From Streptomyces novaecaesareae (GTDB lineage Bacteria > Actinomycetota > Actinomycetes > Streptomycetales > Streptomycetaceae), in the NCBI RefSeq assembly GCF_000716875.1, contig NZ_JNWQ01000033.1, forward strand, positions 1-64,000: a DNA stretch of 64,000 nt, in the 5' to 3' direction. A model generated the notes under the pieces. That model had not been told where the DNA came from. It searched no databases and saw nothing but the letters and a program-made list of their open reading frames with translations. This document shows, piece after piece, positions 44,886 to 52,200 of this stretch (the first letter of the stretch is position 1; each line of letters starts with the position of its first letter). A program made the translations under genes and the position numbers.

Positions 44886-47867
44886 ATGAAGGCGGGCACA
44901 TCGCTGCGTACGGCCGAGGGCGGGGGATCGGCGGGGCACGGGCCGGGTGCGGCCGGTTCGTGGCCGGAGACGACGCGGGCGGCGCTGGCCGGTGCCGGCA
45001 GCCGGGGAGGCGACGGCGGCTGGGACGTCACCGTCGGTGGCTTCTGGTGCACGGCCAGGCCGTCCGCGTCCTCGTCCCTGCGCGACCTGCCCGAGCACGG
45101 GTGGAAGCTCCATGTGAGCGCGGCGTCGGTGGTCGGCGAGCAGGTGCTCGCGGCGGTCGTCCGGGTGCTCGCCGAGGATCCGTGCAGCTTCAAGTTCGCC
45201 GCCGGGCAGGAGCGGCTGCGGGAGCTCAACTCCCGTAACAGCGAACGCGGTTCGGTGGGCAAGTTCATCACCGTCTACCCGGCGGACGACGCGCAGTTCC
45301 AGCGGCTGGCGGCCGGGCTCGACCGGGCCACCGCCGGGCTGCCCGGGCCGGTGGTGCTCTCCGACCGGCCGTACCGGCCCGGGAGCCGGGTGCACTACCG
45401 GTACGGCGCGTTCGCGCTGCCGGCGGAGCTGGGCAACGACGGGGAGTACCGGTCGGTGCTGCGCGGGCCGGGCGGGGAGCGGGCGGAGGACGTCCGCGGC
45501 GGGTCGTACCGGGCGCCGGGGTGGGTGCGGGATCCGCTGCGCGCGGAGGGTGCCGGCGCTTCGGATGGAGGAAAGGGCGGGAAGCCGAAGGGCGGGGTGC
45601 TGCTGGCCGGGCGGTACGCGGTCACCGCCGCCGTACGGCACGGCGCCAAGGGCGGGGTGTTCCTCGGGCGGGAGGCGTCCAGCGGCGTCGAGGTCGTGGT
45701 CAAGCAGGCCCGCGCGCACATCGAGGTCGACCGGGCGGGCACCGACGCCCGCGACGCGCTGCGGCACGAGGCCGCGCTGCTCGACCGCCTGGACGGGCAG
45801 GGCCTGGCGCCGCGCGCCGTCGAGCTGATCGAGCAGGACGACTCCGTCTTCCTGGTGCAGGAACGAGTCGCCGGACAGCCGCTGGGCAGCTGGGTCGCCG
45901 CCCGGCTGCGGCGCGACGGCCACCCGGACGTCGACTGGGCCGAGGCCGGACCGCTCGCGCACGCGCTGCTCGACCTGGTCGAGCGGGTGCACGCCCAGGG
46001 GCTGGTGCTGCGCGACCTCTCCCCCGGCAACGTCATGGTCCGCCCCGACGGCACCCTGCGGCTGGTCGACCTCGAACTCGCCGCCGAGACCGGCCGGACC
46101 GCCGGATCGGCCGGCACCCCCGGCTACCGCGCGCCCGAGCACGGGCCCGGCCGGCTCGCCCTCGCGGGCAGCTGCGTCGCCGACCCGGCCGTCGACCTGT
46201 ACGCCCTCGGCGGCCTCCTCTTCCTCCTGGCCACCGGCCACGACCCGCTCCTGCCGGAGGACCTCCCGCAGGCCCGCCCGGCCGCCGAACGCCTGGGCCG
46301 CTGGCTCGCCCTCGCAGCGCGGACGGGGGCGACGGCGCGACGGCTGGCACCGGTGATACTCGGGCTGCGGGCCGAGGAGCCGGAGCAGCGGTGGGAAATC
46401 GGGCGCGTCCGGGAGGCACTGCGCGCGGACGGGCCCGGCGAGGCCGGCGTCGTGCCCGGCGAGGCGGGCGTGGTGCCGGAGCGGGGTACCGGAGCCGCGC
46501 GGCCCGCCGTCGTCACACCGCTGTGGCACGCCCCCGCCCGGCAGGCCGCGGACACCGGTACCGCCCGCGCCGACCGCGCCATCCGCGCCGACGACACCGA
46601 CGACACCCCGCCGCTCGACCGGCTCCTGCACGACGGCCTGCGCCACCTCGCCGCCACCGCCACACCGGAGCGGCCGGACCGGCTCTGGCCCGTGGTGCCC
46701 GCCGGGGAGCGCACCGATCCGTGCAACGTGCAGCACGGCGCCGCCGGGGTCCTGGCCGTGCTGGCCCGAGCGGTCACGGCCGGGCACCTGCCGGACGGGG
46801 TGCGGGAGGAGGCCGCCCGGACGGCCCGCACCGCCGCGGACTGGATCGAGCGGCGCATCGCCGCCGAGCCGGTGGTCCTGCCCGGCCTGCACTTCGGGCG
46901 CTCGGGCACGGCCTGGGCACTCCTGGACGCCGCCCGGGCCCTGGGCGACCCCGGGCTGGCCGGCCGGGCCGCCGCACTCGCCCGCCGGATCCCCGTCGAG
47001 TGGCCCAACCCCGACGTCTGCCACGGCGCGGCCGGCTCCGGGTTCACCCAACTCCGCTTCGCCGCCGACGACTTCACCGATGCCTCCGCCGGGGGCCAGG
47101 ACTTCCTGGACCGTGCCGCCCACGGCGCCCGCACCCTGCTCGCCGCCGCCCGCCACGAACCGTACGGAGCGGTCTGGCCGGTGCCCCGGGACTTCGACTC
47201 CGCGCTCGCCGGGATCACCCACCTCGGCTTCGCCCACGGCGTGGCCGGTGTGGGCGCCTTCCTCCTGGCCGCCGCCGAGGCCACCGGCGACCAGGCCCTG
47301 ATCGCCGGCGCCGCCGCGGCCGGGCGGACGCTCGCCGCGACCGCCCGGTGGGGCGACGGGCGCGGGACGGCCTGGTGGCCGCAGAGCGCGGACGACCCGG
47401 AGCACATCCGGCTCTCCCACTGGTGCAGCGGCTCCTCCGGCGCGGGCAGCTTCCTGCTGCGGCTCTGGCGGGCCACCGGCGACGCCGACACGCTCGACCT
47501 GGCCCGGGCCGCCGGACGCGCCGTGTCGGCCGCCCGCTGGCACGGCGGGGTGAGCGCCTGCCACGGGCTGGCCGGCGACGGCGAGTACCTGCTGGACCTC
47601 GCCGAGGCCACCGGAGAGCCCGAATTCCGTACCGTAGCCGAGCAGTCGGCCACCCTCATCGCCGCCCGGGCGGCCCGGCGCGACGGCCTCCTGGTGCTCC
47701 CCGACGAGACCGGTACGGGCTGCGCCCCCGCCTACGGCACCGGCACGGCAGGCCCCTTGGCCTTCCTGCTGCGACTGCGCCACGGCGGCCCCCGGCTCTG
47801 GCTGGACCCGGCACCGCCCACCGTACGCCGACTCCCCTCCGACACAGGCGGGGTGAGTGGAGCATGA
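44886..47867 (+). CDS. lanL: Class IV lanthipeptide synthetase LanL (lyase-kinase-cyclase)
   Basis: 993 residues. It should phosphorylate Ser/Thr of the precursor, eliminate phosphate, and form thioether rings. Domains: OspF-like phospho-Ser/Thr lyase (about 50-250, GWKLHVSA near 72, SFKFA), a Ser/Thr kinase (about 250-500, VVVKQARAH, LRDLSPGNVMV, VDLELA in place of DFG), and a LanC-like cyclase (about 590-960) with NVQHGAAG, VCHGAAGSG, SHWCSGSSG and ACHGLAGDG. The Cys in HWCSG and the Cys-His of the last CHG are the zinc ligands; their presence separates class IV LanL from class III LanKC. Start 44886 has AAGGGA upstream; ATG at 44874 is the alternative. Its stop overlaps the next start (ATGA). 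Confidence 0.92.
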   Translation: MKAGTSLRTAEGGGSAGHGPGAAGSWPETTRAALAGAGSRGGDGGWDVTVGGFWCTARPSASSSLRDLPEHGWKLHVSAASVVGEQVLAAVVRVLAEDPCSFKFAAGQERLRELNSRNSERGSVGKFITVYPADDAQFQRLAAGLDRATAGLPGPVVLSDRPYRPGSRVHYRYGAFALPAELGNDGEYRSVLRGPGGERAEDVRGGSYRAPGWVRDPLRAEGAGASDGGKGGKPKGGVLLAGRYAVTAAVRHGAKGGVFLGREASSGVEVVVKQARAHIEVDRAGTDARDALRHEAALLDRLDGQGLAPRAVELIEQDDSVFLVQERVAGQPLGSWVAARLRRDGHPDVDWAEAGPLAHALLDLVERVHAQGLVLRDLSPGNVMVRPDGTLRLVDLELAAETGRTAGSAGTPGYRAPEHGPGRLALAGSCVADPAVDLYALGGLLFLLATGHDPLLPEDLPQARPAAERLGRWLALAARTGATARRLAPVILGLRAEEPEQRWEIGRVREALRADGPGEAGVVPGEAGVVPERGTGAARPAVVTPLWHAPARQAADTGTARADRAIRADDTDDTPPLDRLLHDGLRHLAATATPERPDRLWPVVPAGERTDPCNVQHGAAGVLAVLARAVTAGHLPDGVREEAARTARTAADWIERRIAAEPVVLPGLHFGRSGTAWALLDAARALGDPGLAGRAAALARRIPVEWPNPDVCHGAAGSGFTQLRFAADDFTDASAGGQDFLDRAAHGARTLLAAARHEPYGAVWPVPRDFDSALAGITHLGFAHGVAGVGAFLLAAAEATGDQALIAGAAAAGRTLAATARWGDGRGTAWWPQSADDPEHIRLSHWCSGSSGAGSFLLRLWRATGDADTLDLARAAGRAVSAARWHGGVSACHGLAGDGEYLLDLAEATGEPEFRTVAEQSATLIAARAARRDGLLVLPDETGTGCAPAYGTGTAGPLAFLLRLRHGGPRLWLDPAPPTVRRLPSDTGGVSGA

Positions 47868-49855
47868 ACGTGGCCACCCGGACGATGACCCAGGCCCTGC
47901 GCCGGCTGAGCTTCACCTTCGCCGCCGACGGCAGCCACGCCGCCTGCCTCGCCTCGTCCGCCGACAGCGGCTGGTACGCGGAGAGTTGGCGCCTGCCGCA
48001 GGACGGCACCCCGGCCGCGCCGCTCGCGCTGCCGCTGTCCGGCAACCGCTCGGAGAGCCTGCGCGCCCAGTTGGTCGCCCTGCCGGACGGCTCGGTGCTG
48101 GTCTGCCGGCACGACGGCGAGCGGCACGACCTGGTCCGCCTCTCCTACGGTGAGAACGGCGCCGTGGAACAGCCCCTGGCCTCCCTCCGGATGGCCGGGC
48201 TGCGCCTGGTGCCGCTCCCGGTACCGGACGGCGCCGGCCCGCGGACCCCGGTGGTGCTCGCCCTCGGCACCGACACCCGCCCGGCGACCACCGCCTGGCT
48301 GGTGCGCACCGACGGCAGCGCCCCCGAACAGGTCGCCGAACTCCCCGGGTTGCACGGCGGCGGCGTCTGGCTGGACCACGCGGGCGCGCTGCTCGCCCTG
48401 GACCGGGTGAACGCCGGCCTGGTGCGCAGCGTGGTGCTGGACCTGCGCACCGGCGTCGCCACCCCGCTGCTGGAGATCGGCGAGCGCAGCAACGACCGCC
48501 TGGTGCTGTACGACCCGGACAGCCGGTTCGCGATGGTGCGCAGCGACGCCCCCGGCACCGACCGGCTCGGCTGGGGCATCCTCGGCGGCGGCGAGCCGCT
48601 GCGGTTCCCGGAGTGCCTGCACGTCGCGGGCATGTTCCTGCGGCCGGTCGCGCTGCGGCGCCGGGCGGACGGCCCCCGGGTCGTGGTGCAGATCGACCAC
48701 GGCGCCGGCTCGGCGCTCGCCCAGTGGCAGCCCTCCGCCGGACGGCTGGACCCGCTGCCGGTGCCGCCCGGGCGGCTCGGCGCCGTCGGCCACTGGGACG
48801 CGGCGGGGCTGCGGATGCCGTACTCCTCGCCCGACCACCCGACGGCGCTGGCCACCCTGGACGTGGACGCCCTGCTGGCCCACGGCCCGCTGCCCGCCGG
48901 CACCGCCCCGATGCCGCTGCCGCTCCAACTCGCGCCGCTGGCCTCCGGATTGCCGGGCCCCTGGCGGGACACCGTACTGCCCTGGCAGCCCGGCGGGGTG
49001 CGCACCGTACGGACCCCGCCTCCCGGTTGGCGGCTGGACGGCAGCACCCCGCCCGGGGACGGCGGCCGCTGGTACCCCGCGCAGAGCCTCGAACTGGCGG
49101 GCCCGGCCGGCCCGTTGGAGGCCGTGGTGTACGGCGGGGACGCCTGGCTGAGCAGCCCGCACCTGGTGCTGGCGCTGCACGGCGGCCCGGCGGACGCCTG
49201 GCGGCTGGAGTTCGACCCGGCGCTGCAGCGGATGGCCGCCGAGGGCCTGGCCGTGGTCGCCCCCAACCAGCGCGGCTCCACCGGCTACGGCGTGCCGCAC
49301 GCGATGGCCATCCGCGGCGCCTGGGGCGGGCCCGACCTGGACGACGTGCTGTACCTGCTGGACGGCATCACGGGCCAGCGCGCGGCGCTCGGCCTGGAGC
49401 CGCCCGCACTGTTCGGGGTCAGCTACGGCGCGTTCCTGGCCCTGCTGGCGGCCGCGCACGCGCCGGCCGGGCAGGTCGCCCGCTGCGCCGTCGTCGCACC
49501 GTTCCTGTCCGGCGCCCGCCTGCTGGCCGAAGCGGCGCCCCCCGTACGGGCGTTGACCACCCGCCTGGGCGCCGGCGAGCCGATCACCGACGCCCGCGGA
49601 CCGCGCGACGTCCTGCAACTGGCCCACCGGCTGACCGCGCCGCTGCTGATGGTGCACGGCAACCGGGACGAGGTCGTGCCGGTGAGCCAATCCCGCTCCC
49701 TGCGGCACGAGTTGCTGCGGATCGGACGGGTCGAGGGCGAGGACTTCCGGTACGTCGAGGCGGCCGGTTCCGGGCACGAGGTGCTCGCCGAGGAGGGCGG
49801 CGCCGTGCTGCACGAGCTGCTGGCCGCCTTCCTGCGGACCGGCCGGCCGGGCTGA
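47864..49855 (+). CDS. S9-family (prolyl oligopeptidase-type) serine peptidase, candidate leader peptidase
   Basis: 663 residues. The first 400 form a beta-propeller-like region (repeated LVALPDGSVLVCRHDG, TPVVLALGTDTRPATTAWLV and similar), followed by an alpha/beta hydrolase. The catalytic triad is visible: Ser in FGVSYGAF (about 519), Asp in MVHGNRDEVVP (about 599) and His in AAGSGHEVL (about 636). Overlaps LanL by the ATGA junction. In class III systems such as flavipeptin a prolyl oligopeptidase removes the leader after proline; the leader encoded next has a single Pro. No signal peptide, so processing would be cytoplasmic. Role in this cluster is inferred. Confidence 0.88.
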   Translation: MNVATRTMTQALRRLSFTFAADGSHAACLASSADSGWYAESWRLPQDGTPAAPLALPLSGNRSESLRAQLVALPDGSVLVCRHDGERHDLVRLSYGENGAVEQPLASLRMAGLRLVPLPVPDGAGPRTPVVLALGTDTRPATTAWLVRTDGSAPEQVAELPGLHGGGVWLDHAGALLALDRVNAGLVRSVVLDLRTGVATPLLEIGERSNDRLVLYDPDSRFAMVRSDAPGTDRLGWGILGGGEPLRFPECLHVAGMFLRPVALRRRADGPRVVVQIDHGAGSALAQWQPSAGRLDPLPVPPGRLGAVGHWDAAGLRMPYSSPDHPTALATLDVDALLAHGPLPAGTAPMPLPLQLAPLASGLPGPWRDTVLPWQPGGVRTVRTPPPGWRLDGSTPPGDGGRWYPAQSLELAGPAGPLEAVVYGGDAWLSSPHLVLALHGGPADAWRLEFDPALQRMAAEGLAVVAPNQRGSTGYGVPHAMAIRGAWGGPDLDDVLYLLDGITGQRAALGLEPPALFGVSYGAFLALLAAAHAPAGQVARCAVVAPFLSGARLLAEAAPPVRALTTRLGAGEPITDARGPRDVLQLAHRLTAPLLMVHGNRDEVVPVSQSRSLRHELLRIGRVEGEDFRYVEAAGSGHEVLAEEGGAVLHELLAAFLRTGRPG

Positions 49856-49879
49856 GCCCGCGCCCGTACCCACCAGACT

Positions 49880-49901
49880 CCCGGGCCCGCCGAGGCCCGG
49901 G
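49880..49901 (+). terminator. Hairpin between the peptidase gene and the precursor gene
   Basis: Perfect 8-bp stem CCCGGGCC / GGCCCGGG with a 6-base loop, 24 bases after the peptidase stop. It may end the lanL-peptidase transcript, so the precursor may use its own promoter in the next 100 bases. Confidence 0.55.
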
Positions 49902-50000
49902 GCACACCCCCGGCGCGGTGGATGGAGGCCGCCCGGGGAGCGACACCCGGTGCCCGCACGCAGATCGCGGCGGGCGCACCATCAAGGGGAGGAAACACTC

Positions 50001-50144
50001 ATGGAGAACACGGTGGACTTCGAGACCGACCTCGCGGCGCTGCAGAACCTGCCGGAGACCGAGTCCGTCGAGCTGACCGGCCACGGCAACGGCTGCCAGT
50101 ACACCTGTCTCATCCTGACCTGCCTGCTCTTCACCGTCAGCTGA
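50001..50144 (+). CDS. lanA: Class IV lanthipeptide precursor peptide
   Basis: 47 residues: leader MENTVDFETDLAALQNLPET and core-side segment VELTGHGNGCQYTCLIL then TCLLFTVS. The leader (MEN... DLxAL..LPETxxV) resembles VenA of venezuelin as I recall it. The core has three Cys (32, 36, 41) and Thr26, Thr35, Thr40, Thr45 and Ser47 as dehydration candidates, enough for up to three thioether rings; it lacks the Ser-x-x-Ser-x-x-x-Cys labionin motif of class III. GGGGAGG lies 8 bases before the ATG, a very strong site. The single Pro18 is the natural cut site for the S9 peptidase. Confidence 0.9.
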   Translation: MENTVDFETDLAALQNLPETESVELTGHGNGCQYTCLILTCLLFTVS

Positions 50145-50183
50145 GCCACCGGCTCGGCCGACCGCTGATCGGGCGGTAGCCAC

Positions 50184-50227
50184 CGGGTGCCGCCCCTGCC
50201 TGTCCGGACAGGCAGGGGCGGCACCCG
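50184..50227 (+). terminator. 44-bp perfect palindrome after the precursor gene
   Basis: Arms of 22 bases, perfectly complementary with no spacer (left arm begins CGGGTGCCGCCCCTGCCTG; centre TGTCC/GGACA). It starts 40 bases after the precursor stop and ends 36 bases before the ABC gene. A strong hairpin here would let the precursor mRNA accumulate over the transporter mRNA. Confidence 0.85.
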
Positions 50228-50262
50228 TCTTCCTCTCTCAACTCTCCGACGGGAGCTTCCAG

Positions 50263-51918
50263 TTGCTCCGCCGCCCCACCGGCTGGCCCATCACGCTCGG
50301 CATCGCCCTGCCGGTCGAGGCCGCCACCACCCTCGCGCTGCCCGCCGTCCTCGCCGGGGCCGTCGACGCCGCCCTCGGCCGACCGGCCGGGCCCGGCGCG
50401 CTCCTCCTGCTCGCGCTCGTCCTGGCCGCGGCGGCCGCCGCCGACGCCACCGCCGCCGCGGCCGGACCGGCCTGCTCCGCCGAAGCCACCGCCGCCCTGC
50501 GCGGACGCCTCGTCCGCCACCTGCTCGCCCTCGGGCCCGGCGGCCGGCTGCGCGGCGGCCCACCACCCGGCGACCTCGCCGCCCGGCTGCTGGGCTCGGC
50601 CGGCGACGCGGGCGGGCGGCTGCCCGCCGTCCTGGGCGCCGCCACCGCGCTGCTCACCTCGGTCGGCGCGATCGTCGGGCTCGGGGTGCTGTCGCCGTGG
50701 CTGGCGCTGGCGTTCTTCGCGGGCGTGGTGCCGGGCGTGGTGCTGATCCGGCTCTTCCTGCGGCAGGCCGGGCCGGTGTTCGCCCGCTACCAGGAGGTCC
50801 AGGGCGTACTCGCCGCCCGGCTGGGCGGCGCCCTCACCGGGCTGCGCAGCATCCACGCGGCGGACGCCGAACAGCGCGAGGCCGCACGGGTGTTGGCGCC
50901 GCTGCCGGAGCTCTCGGCGGCCGGGCACGCGCTCTGGGCGGCGCAGCGGCGCACCGCCTGGCAGGCGACCCTGCTGATCGCCCTGGTCGAGGTCGCGGTA
51001 CTCACCACCGCCGGCGCCCTGCTCGCGGACGGCGCCCTCGCCCCCGGCGCGCTCGCAGCGGCAGCGGGCTGGGCGGCGCTGGGCGCGGGGCTGTTCGAAC
51101 AGGTCGAGGCGCTGGTCGGGGTGGCGCACGCGCGCGCCGGGCAGGCCCGGGTGGACGAGCTGCTGGCGCTCGCGCCCGCGCCCTGCGGTGCGCAGACGCT
51201 CCCGGCGGACGGCAGCGGGCAGGTCGAGCTGCGCGGCGTGGTGGTGCGCGACGGCGACCGGGTGCTGCTCGGCCCGCTCGACCTCACCGTCCCCGGCGGC
51301 CGTACCGTCGCCATGGTCGGGCGTTCCGGCTCCGGCAAGTCCCTGTTGGCCGCCTTGCCCGGGCGGCTGCGGGACGCCGACGAGGGCACCGTGCTGATCG
51401 ACGGTGTCCCGGTGGGCGCGCTGGCGCCGTCCGAGCTGCGGCACGCGGTCGGCTACGCCTTCGCCCGGCCCGACCTGGTCGGCCGTACCGTCCGCGACGC
51501 CCTGGCGGGCGCGGGCCCGGCCGAGGCGGCGGCCGCCCACACGGACGGGCTGCTGCGGCGACTGCCGCAGGGCTGGGACACCCCGCTCGACGAACTCCAC
51601 CTCTCCGGCGGCGAGTTGCAGCGCCTCGGGCTCTCCCGGCTGCTGGCCCGGCCCACCCGGGTGGTCGTCCTGGACGACGCCACCTCGGGCCTGGACCTCG
51701 CCACCGAGTACCTCGTCACCCAGGCCCTCGACCACGCGACCCACGGCCGCACCCGTCTGGTGGTCGCCCACCGCGCCGCCGTCGCCGCGCGCGCCGACCT
51801 CGTCGCCTGGCTCGACGACGGGCGCCTGCGCGCCCTGGCCCCGCACACCGCCCTCCTCGCCCACCCCGGCTACCGCGCCACCCTCTCGGACACCGCCCTG
51901 CGAGCGGCGGCCGGCTGA
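50263..51918 (+). CDS. lanT1: ABC exporter half-transporter with degenerate ATPase site (lanthipeptide export)
   Basis: 551 residues: six-helix ABC membrane domain (1-~300) and nucleotide-binding domain. Walker A GRSGSGKSLLAAL, signature LSGGELQRLGLS, but Walker B reads VVVLDDATSGLD, with Asp at the catalytic Glu position. Such an altered site is typical of one partner of heterodimeric exporters. Likely exports the mature or leader-bearing peptide together with the following gene. TTG start has GGGAG 8 bases upstream. No peptidase (C39) domain at the N-terminus, so leader removal must be done elsewhere. Confidence 0.9.
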   Translation: MLRRPTGWPITLGIALPVEAATTLALPAVLAGAVDAALGRPAGPGALLLLALVLAAAAAADATAAAAGPACSAEATAALRGRLVRHLLALGPGGRLRGGPPPGDLAARLLGSAGDAGGRLPAVLGAATALLTSVGAIVGLGVLSPWLALAFFAGVVPGVVLIRLFLRQAGPVFARYQEVQGVLAARLGGALTGLRSIHAADAEQREAARVLAPLPELSAAGHALWAAQRRTAWQATLLIALVEVAVLTTAGALLADGALAPGALAAAAGWAALGAGLFEQVEALVGVAHARAGQARVDELLALAPAPCGAQTLPADGSGQVELRGVVVRDGDRVLLGPLDLTVPGGRTVAMVGRSGSGKSLLAALPGRLRDADEGTVLIDGVPVGALAPSELRHAVGYAFARPDLVGRTVRDALAGAGPAEAAAAHTDGLLRRLPQGWDTPLDELHLSGGELQRLGLSRLLARPTRVVVLDDATSGLDLATEYLVTQALDHATHGRTRLVVAHRAAVAARADLVAWLDDGRLRALAPHTALLAHPGYRATLSDTALRAAAG

Positions 51919-51931
51919 CCGGCCCGCGCAG

Positions 51932-52198
51932 GAAGTCGGCCGGGCCGACTTCTCGTGCGGTTCCCGAACCCGCCCGCGGCCGCGGGGCGGTCACTCCTCA
52001 CAGAAAGTCCGCCAGTCCGATCTCCCATGCAGCCCACACCGCCGCTCCCCACCGCCGACCCCGCCCCACCCCACCGCACAGGAAGTCGGCGACACCGACT
52101 TCCCACGCCCCCGGCGCCGCAGCGGAGCCACCACGCACGCCGCCGGCCGCCCCAGCCACCCGCGCGCCACGGCACCGGAAGTCGGCGGGGCCGACTTC
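51932..52198. repeat. Four copies of a 21-bp inverted repeat between the two ABC genes
   Basis: Copies at 51932-51952, 52004-52024, 52082-52102 and 52178-52198. Copies 1, 3 and 4 have exact 8-bp arms GAAGTCGG-n5-CCGACTTC; copy 2 is degenerate. Each is followed by TCTCGTGC, TCCCATGC or TCCCACGC, so conservation extends beyond the arms. Copy starts are 72, 78 and 96 bases apart, all multiples of three. Fills most of the 282 bases between the ABC genes; the last copy ends two bases before the GTG of the second ABC gene. Confidence 0.9.
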
Positions 52199-52200
52199 TC

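Noticed and set aside
44886..47867. Class III (labyrinthopeptin/SapB-type) assignment
   Set aside because: The cyclase keeps the zinc-ligand motifs HWCSG and CHGLAG, and the precursor lacks Ser-x-x-Ser-x-x-x-Cys.
51932..52198. Minus-strand coding of the repeat (AREVGPADFLR type)
   Set aside because: Copy 2 has a stop codon at the matching place, so that frame is not continuous, although the similarity of the readings was noted.
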